A stretch of DNA of 64,000 nt from Pseudoxanthomonas sp. JBR18 (lineage in GTDB: Bacteria; Pseudomonadota; Gammaproteobacteria; Xanthomonadales; Xanthomonadaceae), in contig NZ_CP116339.1 of NCBI RefSeq assembly GCF_028198165.1, positions 744,001 to 808,000 of the forward strand. The letters are read 5' to 3'. The notes under the pieces are model-generated. The model was not told the origin of the DNA. It ran no database searches and worked only from the letters and a program-made list of their open reading frames with translations. Each line of letters begins with the position of its first letter. The first letter of the stretch is position 1. Of the stretch, positions 44,427 to 56,273 are shown in pieces. Both the position numbers and the translations under genes were made by a program.

Positions 44427-46526
44427 TCAGTCGGCCAGCTGCTCCCACAGGAAGGTATAGGCCAACGCGTTCATGTGCGCGGACTGCGCATTGTTGGCCG
44501 CGCCGCCGTGGCCGCCTTCGATGTTCTCGTAGTAGCGCACGTCCTTGCCGGCATCGAGCATCATCGCCGCCATCTTGCGCGCATGCCCGGGATGCACGCG
44601 GTCGTCGCGCGTGGAGGTCATGAACAGCGTCGGCGGATACTGCTTGCTGGCATCGAACAGGTGATACGGGGAGAAGGTCTTGATGTAGTCCCAGTCGGCC
44701 GTATCCGGGTTGCCGTACTCGGCCATCCACGACGCACCAGCCAGCAGGTGGCTGTAGCGCTTCATGTCCAGTAGCGGCACCTGGACCACGATCGCGCCGA
44801 ACAGCTGCGGATACTGGGTGAGCATGTTGCCCATCAGCAATCCCCCGTTGCTGCCCCCTTGCGCACCGAGGTGCCTGGGCGAGGTGATCTTCCTGTCCAC
44901 CAGATCCTGGGCGACGGCGGCAAAATCCTCATAGGCCTTGTGGCGATTGGCCTTGAGCGCGGCCTGGTGCCAGCGCGGGCCGTACTCGCCACCACCGCGG
45001 ATGTTGGCCACCGCATACACGCCTCCCTTCTCCAGCCAGCCCTTGCCGATGCCACCCGAGTAACCCGGCGTCATCGAGATCTCGAACCCGCCATAGCCAT
45101 ACAGCAGCGTCGGCGCGGTGCCGTCGTACTTCAGGTCCTTGGGCCGCACCAGGAAATACGGCACCCGGGTCCCGTCCTTGGACGTGGCGAAGTGCTGCTC
45201 GATCACATCGCGCGAGGCATCGAAGAAGGCCGGCATCGTCTTCAGCGGTTCGATCTGCGCCTGCGGGGTAGCCGCATCGGCCAGCAACAGCGTGGTCGGC
45301 GTCAGGTAATCGGTGACCGTCAGCCACAGCGCGTCGGAATGCTCGGCATCCACGGCGCTGGCGCTGATCGCGCCAAAGGGGGAATCGCCCACCTTCAGCG
45401 GCCTGGAGACCCACTTGCCCTGCTCGTGGGTCAACACGCTGAGGCGGTTCTTGACGTCCTCCATGACGTTGAGCACGACGTGGTGCCGGGTGAGCGTCGC
45501 CCCGGCCAGCGAGGTTGTCAGCGTCGGCTCGAACAGCACATCGAACTCGCGCTTGCCGGCCATGAAGTCATCGAAGCGCGTGACCAGGAACGAGCCGGCC
45601 TGGTAGGTCTTGCCACCCACCGTCCACGGCTCACGCAGTTCCAGCCCCAGCCACTCGCGCTGCACCGACTTCTGCGCCGAATTGGGCGCATCGATCTTGG
45701 TCAGCGTGCCGTCCTTGCCCCGCAGATAGAGCTCATCGTTGTAGAAGGCGATGGTGCGGGAGACGAAATCGCGCTCGAAGCCCGGCGTGGCATCGTGCAT
45801 CGCCGCGATGTACATGTCGTCGGCCTTGCCCTCGTATACCACCTTGGCCGATTCCAGCGGCGTGCCGCGCTTCCATTCCTTGACGATGCGGGGATAGCCC
45901 GAGGAGGTCATGCTGCCTTCGCCGAAGTCGGTGTAGACGTACACCGTGTCCGCGTCGATCCAGCCCAGGCCGCCCTTGGCCGCCGGGCGATAGAAGCCAT
46001 CCTCCACCCAGGTCTTGGTGGTCAGGTCGAACTCGCGGGTCACATCGGCGTCCGAGCCGCCGCGCGAGAGCGCGATCAGGCAGCGGGTGTAGTCCGGCTC
46101 CCGGCAATCGGCGCCGTGCCAGACCCAGGTTTCCTTCTCCACGGCGTTGAGCGCGTCGATGTCCAGTACCGTTTCCCAGGCCGGATGGGGCTTGCGGTAC
46201 TCGGCCAGGGTGGTGCGGCGCCACACGCCACGCGCGTGGTCCTGGTCCTTCCACAGGTTGTAGTAGTACTCACCGATCTTCTGGACATAGGGAATCTTGG
46301 CGTCCGAGTCCAGGATGGTGCGGATCTCGCCTTCCAGTTGCTTGAACTGCGGCGTGTCGGCCAGGGCGGCCTCGGTGCGGGCGTTCTGGGCCTTGACCCA
46401 GGTCAGCGGTCGTTCGCCTTCGACCTCCTCCATCCACTGGTAAGGGTCGTCGGTCATCGGGGCCTCCTGGGCGGGTGCGCTGCTGGCGGCTAGGCCGGCC
46501 ACCAGTGCAAGGGCGAGTCGGGTCAT
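44427..46526 (-). CDS. Prolyl oligopeptidase family (S9A) serine peptidase, exported
   Basis: This 699-residue peptidase cuts short peptides, probably after Pro. The start at 46526 (MTRLALALVAGLAASSAPAQ) gives a signal peptide. A propeller domain with DDPYQWMEEVEGERPLTWV at its start precedes the hydrolase domain. It has the segment YGYGGFEISMTPGYS, the nucleophile in QGGSNGGLLMG near 559, an Asp in TSTRDDRVHPGHARK and a His in IEGGHGGAANN. It is related to, but clearly distinct from, the oligopeptidase B at 40957-43080. It is convergent with the aminotransferase. Confidence 0.93.
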   Translation of the reverse strand: MTRLALALVAGLAASSAPAQEAPMTDDPYQWMEEVEGERPLTWVKAQNARTEAALADTPQFKQLEGEIRTILDSDAKIPYVQKIGEYYYNLWKDQDHARGVWRRTTLAEYRKPHPAWETVLDIDALNAVEKETWVWHGADCREPDYTRCLIALSRGGSDADVTREFDLTTKTWVEDGFYRPAAKGGLGWIDADTVYVYTDFGEGSMTSSGYPRIVKEWKRGTPLESAKVVYEGKADDMYIAAMHDATPGFERDFVSRTIAFYNDELYLRGKDGTLTKIDAPNSAQKSVQREWLGLELREPWTVGGKTYQAGSFLVTRFDDFMAGKREFDVLFEPTLTTSLAGATLTRHHVVLNVMEDVKNRLSVLTHEQGKWVSRPLKVGDSPFGAISASAVDAEHSDALWLTVTDYLTPTTLLLADAATPQAQIEPLKTMPAFFDASRDVIEQHFATSKDGTRVPYFLVRPKDLKYDGTAPTLLYGYGGFEISMTPGYSGGIGKGWLEKGGVYAVANIRGGGEYGPRWHQAALKANRHKAYEDFAAVAQDLVDRKITSPRHLGAQGGSNGGLLMGNMLTQYPQLFGAIVVQVPLLDMKRYSHLLAGASWMAEYGNPDTADWDYIKTFSPYHLFDASKQYPPTLFMTSTRDDRVHPGHARKMAAMMLDAGKDVRYYENIEGGHGGAANNAQSAHMNALAYTFLWEQLAD

Positions 46527-46599
46527 CGTGGGATCCGTGCGATTCAAGTCGCCGGAACGCTAGCACAGCCACCCTCGCCCATTGCCGCAGCGCTCGACC

Positions 46600-46935
46600 T
46601 CAGGCGGCGGTCCGCAGGCCGCTGCGGCTGGACTTGCGACGGCGCGCCTGCGAACCGCGACGACGGCGACGGGGCGGCGCCGCGGATCGAGCTTGGCGAC
46701 CGGCGCCCAGCGGCAGGCGGAAGCGATACAGCGACCACCACGCCGTCAGCGGCATGCCGACCAGCCACAGCGGCAGCCAGCCCAGTCCCTGGGTGTGTTC
46801 CCGGGCGGCCGGCAACAACAGCACCATGACCAGGCCGGTCAGGGTCAGCCCGCGCAACAGGTGGGCCAGCCGGGGGTCTGGCGGACCGGCCAGACGAGCC
46901 GGAGCAGAAACGTTCACTGCACGATACGTGGACAT
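46600..46935 (-). CDS. Small membrane protein of unknown function
   Basis: This 111-residue product has two hydrophobic segments (GLTLTGLVMVLLLPAA and GWLPLWLVGMPLTAWW) joined by a short hydrophilic turn. A strongly basic C-terminus (APPRRRRRGSQARRRKSSR) is likely cytosolic. I do not recognise it beyond similarity to small conserved hypothetical proteins of the group. It lies 73 bases upstream of the S9 peptidase and may be transcribed with it. Confidence 0.65.
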   Translation of the reverse strand: MSTYRAVNVSAPARLAGPPDPRLAHLLRGLTLTGLVMVLLLPAAREHTQGLGWLPLWLVGMPLTAWWSLYRFRLPLGAGRQARSAAPPRRRRRGSQARRRKSSRSGLRTAA

Positions 46936-47061
46936 GGCGGGCCTCCAGTCAGGGTGGAGGCGCAGCGTGCCCCCGGCGATTCTCACCGGTTGCGACCTGC
47001 CCGACGGGGCGTTGACATCGCCTGGCCTAGCCTGCAGGTCCCGGCCGGAAAAGCTGCTGCC

Positions 47062-47652
47062 ATGTCCCACGCGCTCCGCTCCCTGGCCGCTGGTGGCCTG
47101 ATCCTGGCAACACTGCTGATGGCCGCCTGTGCGAGCGATCCCATGCCCCATTCCGTCTCGACGACCCCCATCGATCTCCAGCGCTACATGGGCGCTTGGC
47201 ACGTCATCGCCCACGTGCCCTACTTCGGCGAACGCGGCCATGTCGCCAGCCGTGACGAATACACCCTGCGCCCCAACGGCAGCATCGGCGTGCATTACGT
47301 CTACCAGGAGGGCTTCGGCCAGCCGGTCAAGGATCTGAACTCGCGCGCCACGGTCAAGGACGGCACCGGCAACCGGCGCTGGACCACCTGGTTCTTCGGC
47401 GTGATCCCGACCAAGTACCGGATTCTGGAGGTGGCTCCGGATTACAGCTGGGCCTTGGTGGATTACCCCGGCCGTGACCTGGCGTGGGTCTTTTCGCGCA
47501 CGGCCGATATGTCCGATGCCCAGTACGCCGATCTGGTCGCGAAGATGGCCGTGCACGGCGTGGACACGCACAAGCTGGTGCGCGTCCCCCAACTGGCCGA
47601 GCAGGAAGGACAGCCCGGGTTCGCTGCCGCCAAGAAGCCTCGCCAACGCTGA
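47062..47652 (+). CDS. Lipocalin-family lipoprotein (Blc-like)
   Basis: This is an outer-membrane lipocalin, probably binding lipids or other hydrophobic molecules. The start at 47062 (MSHALRSLAAGGLILATLLM) is followed by a lipobox AAC. The lipocalin fold signature is present: YMGAWHVIAHVPYF with the conserved Gly-x-Trp. Later come VIPTKYRILEVAPDYSWALV and the Arg-bearing WVFSRT. It is 196 residues, with a short charged tail. It is convergent with secA. Confidence 0.9.
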   Translation: MSHALRSLAAGGLILATLLMAACASDPMPHSVSTTPIDLQRYMGAWHVIAHVPYFGERGHVASRDEYTLRPNGSIGVHYVYQEGFGQPVKDLNSRATVKDGTGNRRWTTWFFGVIPTKYRILEVAPDYSWALVDYPGRDLAWVFSRTADMSDAQYADLVAKMAVHGVDTHKLVRVPQLAEQEGQPGFAAAKKPRQR

Positions 47653-47753
47653 GGCCTTTTCACGTCGCGCGCGCCGCGTCCGGCATGGGTGGATCGGACC
47701 GATCAGGCGCTCATGTCATCCGCCGCCTGCACGCTTCGACGGCTGAAATGAAA

Positions 47754-47783
47754 GAAGGCCCGGATGTCGCCATCCGGGCCTTC
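47754..47783 (-). terminator. Terminator shared by secA and the lipocalin gene
   Basis: GAAGGCCCGGATG (47754-47766) pairs perfectly with CATCCGGGCCTTC (47771-47783) around TCGC. On the minus strand TTTC follows, 27 bases past the secA stop. The symmetry may allow it to serve the lipocalin gene as well. Confidence 0.85.
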
Positions 47784-47809
47784 ATGTCTCAAGCGTGGAC
47801 CGAGGTCGG

Positions 47810-50560
<2,751 letters not shown>

Positions 50561-50636
50561 GGACGAGGAACCGGAATGGAAAGGAGCGTCGGCACCGCGC
50601 AGGCCTCATGTACCCCCAAGGCCCGGTGCCGAAAAG

Positions 50637-50665
50637 CGAAACAGGGCGCAAGGCGCCCCGTTTCG
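50637..50665 (-). terminator. Terminator after the M23 peptidase gene
   Basis: CGAAAC-A-GGGCGC (50637 onward) pairs with GCGCCC-C-GTTTCG (to 50665) around AAG, with one mismatch. On the minus strand GCTTTTC follows. It lies between the M23 gene and secA. Confidence 0.7.
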
Positions 50666-50775
50666 GCAACACGACATTGTAGCTTGGGGCGCGCCGCCCT
50701 GAATCAAGCCGCGCGGAAGATCACGCTGGCTGCGCGCGCAGGCCCGCCGTTGCGACGTCTGCCAGACTGCGCCCC

Positions 50776-51726
50776 TCAGCCGCGGACGCGGGTGCCGACC
50801 GGCGTGGGGCCTTCGCCCAGAAACTTGCGCGGATTGACCACGCGCCCGTCCTCCCAGACCTCGAAATGCACGTGGGCTCCGGTGGAACGCCCCGTGGAAC
50901 CGGCTTTGGCCACCATCTGCCCGGCGCGGACCAGGTCGCCGGCCTTCACCACCAGGCGGGAATTGTGCGCGTAGCGGGTGACATAGCCGTTGCCGTGGTC
51001 GACCTCGACCACGTTGCCGTAACCGCTGCGGACCCCGGCGTAGCTCACCACGCCGTCGGCCACGGCCAGGACCGGGTCGCCCACATTGGCCTTGAAGTCG
51101 ATGCCCTTGTGGTACTGACCACCACCGCCGAACGGATCGGCACGCCCCCCGAAGGGCGAGGTGATGTAGGTATGGGCCAGTGGCATCCGTGAGGGCGTCG
51201 CGTTGCGGTCCAGCTGGCGATTGAACAGCAGCGACTCCAGCACCGAGAGCTGCTGGCCGGAAGTGTCGAACTTGTTCTTCAGCGCATCCAGTCCCTGGGA
51301 CAGTTCACGTGGGGGCATGTCGCTGGACGCCTCGGCGCCGCCAACGCCGACCGGCTCATCGAAGTTGAACTCGCCATCGGCGAGCTTGCCCATCTGGGTC
51401 AGCCGTTCGCCCAGGGCATTGAGCCGGTTGGCCTGGGCCTGCAGTTCGCCCAACCGGGCGGACATGGCGTTGATTTCCTGCTGCGCCCCGCGCTTGACCT
51501 GGTCCAGCTCGGCGGCCTGGCGCTGCGCCTTGGCCTCCAGGTAGGACACGCGGGCCATGCCGAAGGCACTGTGACCGATCACACCGACCACCAGCCCACT
51601 GGCCAGCAGGATGCCCGCGCTCAGCAGCGGACGGGTGTGACTGAAACGACGCGCCTGGACGGTACGGATGGCCAGCTGATGGCGGGCCCAGGAGCGCGTA
51701 TTGTGGAGAACGTTGTTCAAGCTCAT
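50776..51726 (-). CDS. M23-family peptidase with membrane anchor and coiled coil
   Basis: This is a LytM-domain protein of 316 residues, either a wall endopeptidase or an amidase activator. A signal anchor lies at about 35-57 (LLSAGILLASGLVVGVIGHS). A coiled coil follows at about 62-110, and the LytM domain at about 185-305 has the zinc residues H and D in YHKGIDF and the HVHFEV motif. All four zinc-site positions appear present (HxxxD and HxH), suggesting an active enzyme. It starts at 51726, only 9 bases from the divergent dciA start at 51736. Confidence 0.92.
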   Translation of the reverse strand: MSLNNVLHNTRSWARHQLAIRTVQARRFSHTRPLLSAGILLASGLVVGVIGHSAFGMARVSYLEAKAQRQAAELDQVKRGAQQEINAMSARLGELQAQANRLNALGERLTQMGKLADGEFNFDEPVGVGGAEASSDMPPRELSQGLDALKNKFDTSGQQLSVLESLLFNRQLDRNATPSRMPLAHTYITSPFGGRADPFGGGGQYHKGIDFKANVGDPVLAVADGVVSYAGVRSGYGNVVEVDHGNGYVTRYAHNSRLVVKAGDLVRAGQMVAKAGSTGRSTGAHVHFEVWEDGRVVNPRKFLGEGPTPVGTRVRG

Positions 51727-51735
51727 GGATCTGTG

Positions 51736-52209
51736 ATGTCTCGTTCTAAGTCCCAGTCGCGTCAACCGGCGGCCCCGCGTCCGGCCCTGGAGGCCGCGAT
51801 GGCGTCACCTGCCGCTGACCCGCTGCGTCGTGCCATGCAGCTGGACGCGCTGGAACAGCAACTACACCCCTATCTTCCGCCTGGACTGGCCGACCATTGC
51901 CGGTTGGCCAATGTCGCGGGCGGACGCTTGGTTTTTGTGGTCGATGCGCCCGTCTGGCAGGCCAAGCTGCGCCTGGCCTCCAACGAACTCATCGAGGCTG
52001 CCCGATCCATCGGGCTGACAGTCACCGCAGTCACTGCCAGAACGACCCTGCAACCGCTGTTCCCAAATGCAGCGGACGAGCCGCCGAAACCAGGCTTGAC
52101 CCCGACGGCGCGCGCGGCGCTTCGGGAAGCCCTGGCGATGCTCGAAGACTCCCCAGACTCCGAGGCATCCGATTCGGGAACCGGCCGACACCCCGTTCAG
52201 CAACGTTAA
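51736..52209 (+). CDS. dciA: DUF721/DciA-family replicative helicase loader
   Basis: DUF721 proteins include DciA, which loads DnaB helicase in bacteria without DnaC. The 157-residue product has a KH-like core (about 35-110, with VAGGRLVFVVDAPVWQAKL) and a disordered C-terminus. Two starts are plausible. ATG at 51736 lacks a ribosome site, while ATG at 51799 has GGAGG five bases upstream and gives 136 residues. The placement near secA and lpxC is as in Xanthomonas. Confidence 0.85.
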   Translation: MSRSKSQSRQPAAPRPALEAAMASPAADPLRRAMQLDALEQQLHPYLPPGLADHCRLANVAGGRLVFVVDAPVWQAKLRLASNELIEAARSIGLTVTAVTARTTLQPLFPNAADEPPKPGLTPTARAALREALAMLEDSPDSEASDSGTGRHPVQQR

Positions 52210-52267
52210 GGCGAAGTGCAGGACCGGCAGGCATCGTACCGGCCCGTGGCGGACCAGTCGTTAGGCA

Positions 52268-52290
52268 GAAATTAAAAGAAAGTTAATTTC
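52268..52290. repeat. AT-rich inverted repeat between dciA and lpxC
   Basis: GAAATTAA (52268-52275) and TTAATTTC (52283-52290) are exact inverted copies around AAGAAAG. The AT-richness stands out strongly from the surrounding GC-rich sequence. It lies between convergent genes and could be a weak terminator or a protein-binding site. Confidence 0.5.
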
Positions 52291-52355
52291 ATCGCGTACA
52301 GGCGACGCGGTTCACGCTTTGGCAGTCGGGCCCGCCCTGGGGCCGAGCGGCACCG

Positions 52356-53273
52356 CTAGTAAGCGGGGACAGGCGTCCCGTAGAGACGGGGAGCCGTCGC
52401 CGTGGTCTCCGGACCAAAGGAGACTTCTTCCCAGGCATCGGTCTGGGCCATCAGGGCCCTGACCAGGGTGTTGTTCAACGCATGGCCGGACTTGTAGCCC
52501 TCGTAGGCGCCGAGGATCGGGCCGCCAGCCAGATACAGGTCGCCGATGGCGTCCAGGATCTTGTGACGGACGAACTCATCGGCATAGCGCAGGCCGTCGT
52601 CGTTGAGCACACGGAACTCGTCGAGCACGATGGCGTTGTCCATCGATCCGCCCAGGCCCAGGTTGCGCTCGCGCATGTACTCCAGGTCGCGCATGAAGCC
52701 GAAGGTGCGCGCGCGCGCGACTTCCTTCACGTAGCCACCGGTGGAGAAATCGACCTCGGCACGCGATTGCGAAGCCGGGATCATGGGGTGGTCGAACTTG
52801 ACCGTGAAGCCGAGCTTGAAGCCTTCGTACGGCTCGAAGCGGGCGATCTTGTCGCCGTCCCGCACTTCCACAGTCTTCATCACCCGGATGAAGCGCTTGG
52901 GCACGTTCTGCTCGACGATGCCCGCGGACTGGAGCAGGAACACGAACGGACTGGCCGAGCCATCCATGATCGGCAGTTCGGCCGAGGACAGCTCGACATA
53001 GACATTGTCCACGCCCAGGCCCGCCAGCGCCGACATCAGGTGCTCGACGGTCTGCACCTTGGCCGGCCCGCAGCTCAGCCCGGTGCACAGCGTGGTTTCG
53101 GTGACCAGGGCGGCATCGGCGGGAATTTCCACGACCGGGTCCAGATCGACCCGGCGGAAGACCACGCCGGTGTTCGGCGCAGCCGGGCGCAGGGTCATGA
53201 AGACCTTTTCGCCGCTATGCAGGCCGACGCCGGTGGCGCGGATCACGTTCTTGAGGGTGCGCTGGGGGATCAT
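52356..53273 (-). CDS. lpxC: UDP-3-O-acyl-N-acetylglucosamine deacetylase
   Basis: LpxC is the committed, zinc-dependent step of lipid A synthesis. The start at 53273 ([21 protein letters not shown]) gives 305 residues. Zinc-ligand segments are [19 protein letters not shown] (first His) and [15 protein letters not shown] (His and Asp). The end GTPVPAY is longer than in E. coli. It is the last gene of the dcw cluster, separated from ftsZ by a terminator and a possible promoter. Confidence 0.97.
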   Translation of the reverse strand: MIPQRTLKNVIRATGVGLHSGEKVFMTLRPAAPNTGVVFRRVDLDPVVEIPADAALVTETTLCTGLSCGPAKVQTVEHLMSALAGLGVDNVYVELSSAELPIMDGSASPFVFLLQSAGIVEQNVPKRFIRVMKTVEVRDGDKIARFEPYEGFKLGFTVKFDHPMIPASQSRAEVDFSTGGYVKEVARARTFGFMRDLEYMRERNLGLGGSMDNAIVLDEFRVLNDDGLRYADEFVRHKILDAIGDLYLAGGPILGAYEGYKSGHALNNTLVRALMAQTDAWEEVSFGPETTATAPRLYGTPVPAY

Positions 53274-53312
53274 GGATCGCGATGCTTGGGGAGGACGACG
53301 CGCGTCAAAGCT

Positions 53313-53329
53313 GCGTGAGAATATCACGC
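53313..53329. promoter_or_regulatory. Inverted repeat upstream of lpxC, possible operator over a -10 box
   Basis: GCGTGA-GAATA-TCACGC is a perfect 6-bp inverted repeat lying 40 bases before the lpxC start. On the minus strand its centre reads TATTCT, a fair -10 box, but no good -35 is seen. Confidence 0.4.
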
Positions 53330-53404
53330 GTCCATCTGAATCTGTACGGAAGAGGACAGTAACTCAGCCCGTCCTCCGCGGTTACGCGAGCGCTGCCTGC
53401 CGGA

Positions 53405-53438
53405 AAAATCCGCCGGGCCAGATGAAGTGGCCCGGCGG
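53405..53438 (-). terminator. Rho-independent terminator after ftsZ
   Basis: CCGCCGGGCCA (53410-53420) pairs perfectly with TGGCCCGGCGG (53428-53438). On the minus strand ATTTTTCC follows. It is about 200 bases past the ftsZ stop. Confidence 0.85.
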
Positions 53439-53644
53439 AAAGGCATGGACATGTCACGGTGTTGCGATGGGAGGCGGCGACCGTGAGGGGACGGCCGGCC
53501 ACGCTCCCCGGTTCGATCAGCCAGTCTGGCGGCCAGCGGCGAGCGGACCGCCCGCGAGATGATGCCTCGCAGACCGACGAGCGGCCGGCCGCGGAAGCCC
53601 CGGTCGCGTCGTCTTGGCGTCCACCTGTTCCGCCATGGACGGCA

Positions 53645-54910
53645 TCAGTCTGCCTGGCGGCGCAGGAACGCCGGGATGTCCAGGTAGTTGTCCGGCAGCT
53701 CGGCCACCGCGGCACCGCCATTGCCACCGGTCGGGGCCGAGGATTCGCTGGCGTTGCGGCGCAGGCCCAGACCCTGGGTGGCACCGGCCACCGGATCGGC
53801 CTTGGCCTGGGTGGTGTTGGGCATGGCGACCGCATCGACCGGCAGGCCGGTGGTGGCATCGCGCACCAGCTTGATCGGCGCACGCACCGGCTCGCGCTGG
53901 TAGCTGCCGCCCAGGTCGGCACCGCCACGCACCGGCTGGCGCACGGTCGCACGGTTCAGGCCGGTGGCCACCACGGTGACGCGCACTTCGTCCTGCATGT
54001 TCGGATCGAGCACGGTCCCGACCACCACGGTGGCGTCTTCGGAGGCGAAGCCTTCCACGGTGCGGCCGACCTCGTCGAACTCGGCCATGGTGAAGTCCGG
54101 GCCAGCGGTGATGTTGACCAGGATGCCGTTGGCACCGGCCAGGTTCACGTCGTCCAGCAGCGGGTTCTGGATGGCGGCCTCGGCGGCGGCCTGGGCGCGA
54201 TCGTCGCCGCGGGCGGCGCCGGTGCCCATCATGGCCAGGCCCATTTCGCTCATCACGGTGCGCACGTCGGCGAAGTCGACGTTGATCAGGCCCGGACGCA
54301 CGATCAGGTCGGCGATGCCCTGCACCGCGCCCAGCAGCACGTCATTGGCCGCACGGAAGGCCTGGATCATGGTGGCGTTACGGCCCAGCACGGTGATCAG
54401 CTTCTCGTTGGGGATGGTGATCAGCGAGTCGCAGTGGGCGGAGAGTTCCTCGATGCCCTTCAGCGCGACCTGCATGCGGCGACGCCCCTCGAACGGGAAC
54501 GGCTTGGTGACCACGGCCACGGTCAGGATGCCCATCTCCTTGGCCAGCTGTGCCACCACCGGGGCTGCGCCCGTACCGGTGCCACCGCCCATGCCGGCGG
54601 TGATGAACACCATGTCGGCGCCCTCGAGCACCTCGATGATGCGGTCGCGGTCTTCCAGGGCGGCCTGACGACCGACCTCCGGGTTGGCGCCGGCGCCCAG
54701 CCCCTTGGTGACGTTGCCGCCGAGTTGCAGCTGCTGCTTGGCGCCGCAGTTCTTGATCGCCTGCGAATCGGTGTTGGCGGTGATGAATTCCACGCCATCC
54801 ACGCTGGAGCTGACCATGTGGGCCACGGCGTTGCCGCCGCCGCCGCCCACGCCGATGACCTTGATCACCGCGTTGGGAGCCATCGTTTCAACCAGTTCGA
54901 AATGTGCCAT
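53645..54910 (-). CDS. ftsZ: Cell division protein FtsZ
   Basis: FtsZ is the tubulin-like GTPase that forms the division ring. The start at 54910 ([20 protein letters not shown]) gives 421 residues. The tubulin signature GGGTGTG is at about 106-112, after the N-terminal [11 protein letters not shown] linker of about 85 residues leads to the C-terminal peptide [15 protein letters not shown], which binds FtsA and ZipA. A ribosome site GAGGA precedes it. It is 127 bases downstream of ftsA, with room for its own promoter. Confidence 0.98.
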   Translation of the reverse strand: MAHFELVETMAPNAVIKVIGVGGGGGNAVAHMVSSSVDGVEFITANTDSQAIKNCGAKQQLQLGGNVTKGLGAGANPEVGRQAALEDRDRIIEVLEGADMVFITAGMGGGTGTGAAPVVAQLAKEMGILTVAVVTKPFPFEGRRRMQVALKGIEELSAHCDSLITIPNEKLITVLGRNATMIQAFRAANDVLLGAVQGIADLIVRPGLINVDFADVRTVMSEMGLAMMGTGAARGDDRAQAAAEAAIQNPLLDDVNLAGANGILVNITAGPDFTMAEFDEVGRTVEGFASEDATVVVGTVLDPNMQDEVRVTVVATGLNRATVRQPVRGGADLGGSYQREPVRAPIKLVRDATTGLPVDAVAMPNTTQAKADPVAGATQGLGLRRNASESSAPTGGNGGAAVAELPDNYLDIPAFLRRQAD

Positions 54911-55037
54911 GTCCGTTGTCCTCATTCTTATGTGGGTAAGTCTTGGTGGTGTTGCTGGGTGACGCTCAAATCCCGTGGTTTCTCTCCCGCCTCACGCACA
55001 GCGCGCCCTCACGCTGGCGTCGTGCCTCATGACCGCG

Positions 55038-56273
55038 CTAGAACTCGCCGCGGTACCAGTTCTTCAACTTCTTGAAGAGGCTGCCGGCCTTGCCCGTGGG
55101 CAGGCTCGGACGCCTCGGATGTTCGATCTGACTGCCCATCAGCAGCAGGCCCACGCCGGTGGCATGGACCGGATTGCCGACCACCTCGCCCAGCCCGGTG
55201 ACGTGCTGGGGGATGCCGATGCGCACCGGCATCTGCAGCATTTCCTCGGCCAACTCGACCACGCCTTCCATCTTCGAGGCGCCACCGGTCAGGACCATGC
55301 CCGCGCGTACCAACTCCTCGAAGCCTGAGCGGCGCAGCTCGGCCTGGACCATCTCGAAGATCTCCTCGTACCGCCCCTGCACGGCCTGGGCCAGCGAGTG
55401 GCGCGGCATGCGGCGCGGCGGACGGTCGCCGACCGACGGCACCTGGATGCTTTCCTCGGCGGTGGCCAACTGGGCCAGCGCGCAGGCGTAGCGGACCTTG
55501 ATCTGCTCGGCTTCGGGTGTCGGGGTGCGCAGCATGTGCGCGATGTCATTGGTGACGTGATCACCGGCGATCGGCAGCGAGGCGGTGTGGCAGATCGCGC
55601 CCTGCACGAACACCGCCAGGTCGGTGGTGCCCGCGCCCATGTCGACCAGGACCACGCCCAGTTCGCGCTCGTCGGCGGTCAACACGGCCACCGAGGAACC
55701 CAGCGAGGACAGGATCAGGTCGTCGATCTGCAGCCCGCAGCGCTGCACACACTTGGAGATGTTGGCCGCGGCCGACTGCGCGCACACCACCAGGTGTGCG
55801 TGCACCTCCAGGCGCACGCCGGTCATGCCGACCGGATTGCGGATGCCTTCCTGCGAATCATCCAGCACGTACTCGCGCGGGATGGCGTGCAGGATCCTCT
55901 GGTCGGCCGGGATGGCCACGGCCTTGGCCGCCTCCAGCACACGGTCCAGGTCGTTCCAGGTCACCTCGCCATCGCGGATCGGGACGATGCCGGGCGAGTT
56001 CTTGCATTGCACATGCGCGCCGGAGATCGACGCGTAAACGCTGCGGATCTCGCAGCCGGCCATCAGCTCGGCCTCTTCCACCGCGCGCTGGATCGACTGC
56101 ACGGTGGACTCGATGTCCACCACCACGCCGCGCTTGAGGCCGCGCGATTCATGGCTGCCGATGCCGATCACCTCGATCGGGTTGCCTGGCGAATATTCGC
56201 CGACCAGCGCGGTCACCTTGGAGGTGCCGATGTCCAGTCCGACGATCAGGGATTTGTCGCCCTTGCGATTCAT
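55038..56273 (-). CDS. ftsA: Cell division protein FtsA
   Basis: FtsA is the actin-like protein that tethers FtsZ to the membrane. The 411-residue product starts [20 protein letters not shown], with the phosphate-1 motif, and has VLVDMGAGTTDLAVF in the middle and GMVLTGGASKMEGVVEL toward the end. The C-terminus (SLFKKLKNWYRGEF) is the amphipathic membrane-targeting helix. The start overlaps the ftsQ stop by 4 bases. Confidence 0.97.
   Translation of the reverse strand: MNRKGDKSLIVGLDIGTSKVTALVGEYSPGNPIEVIGIGSHESRGLKRGVVVDIESTVQSIQRAVEEAELMAGCEIRSVYASISGAHVQCKNSPGIVPIRDGEVTWNDLDRVLEAAKAVAIPADQRILHAIPREYVLDDSQEGIRNPVGMTGVRLEVHAHLVVCAQSAAANISKCVQRCGLQIDDLILSSLGSSVAVLTADERELGVVLVDMGAGTTDLAVFVQGAICHTASLPIAGDHVTNDIAHMLRTPTPEAEQIKVRYACALAQLATAEESIQVPSVGDRPPRRMPRHSLAQAVQGRYEEIFEMVQAELRRSGFEELVRAGMVLTGGASKMEGVVELAEEMLQMPVRIGIPQHVTGLGEVVGNPVHATGVGLLLMGSQIEHPRRPSLPTGKAGSLFKKLKNWYRGEF

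Larger units (their letters stand above)
53274..53644. other. Intergenic region between ftsZ and lpxC
   Basis: These 371 bases hold the ftsZ terminator (53405-53438) and a possible lpxC control region near 53313-53329. The rest is non-coding; open frames here run antisense to or across the ftsZ end and have no recognisable protein. Confidence 0.6.

Noticed and set aside
46600..47646. Long leftward frame overlapping the lipocalin gene
   Set aside because: Only the last 111 codons, from 46935, look like a real small membrane protein; the rest is antisense to the lipocalin gene.
53305..53952. Leftward frame across the 3' end of ftsZ
   Set aside because: It is an out-of-frame reading of the ftsZ C-terminus and the following non-coding region, with an Arg/Pro/Ser-rich composition.
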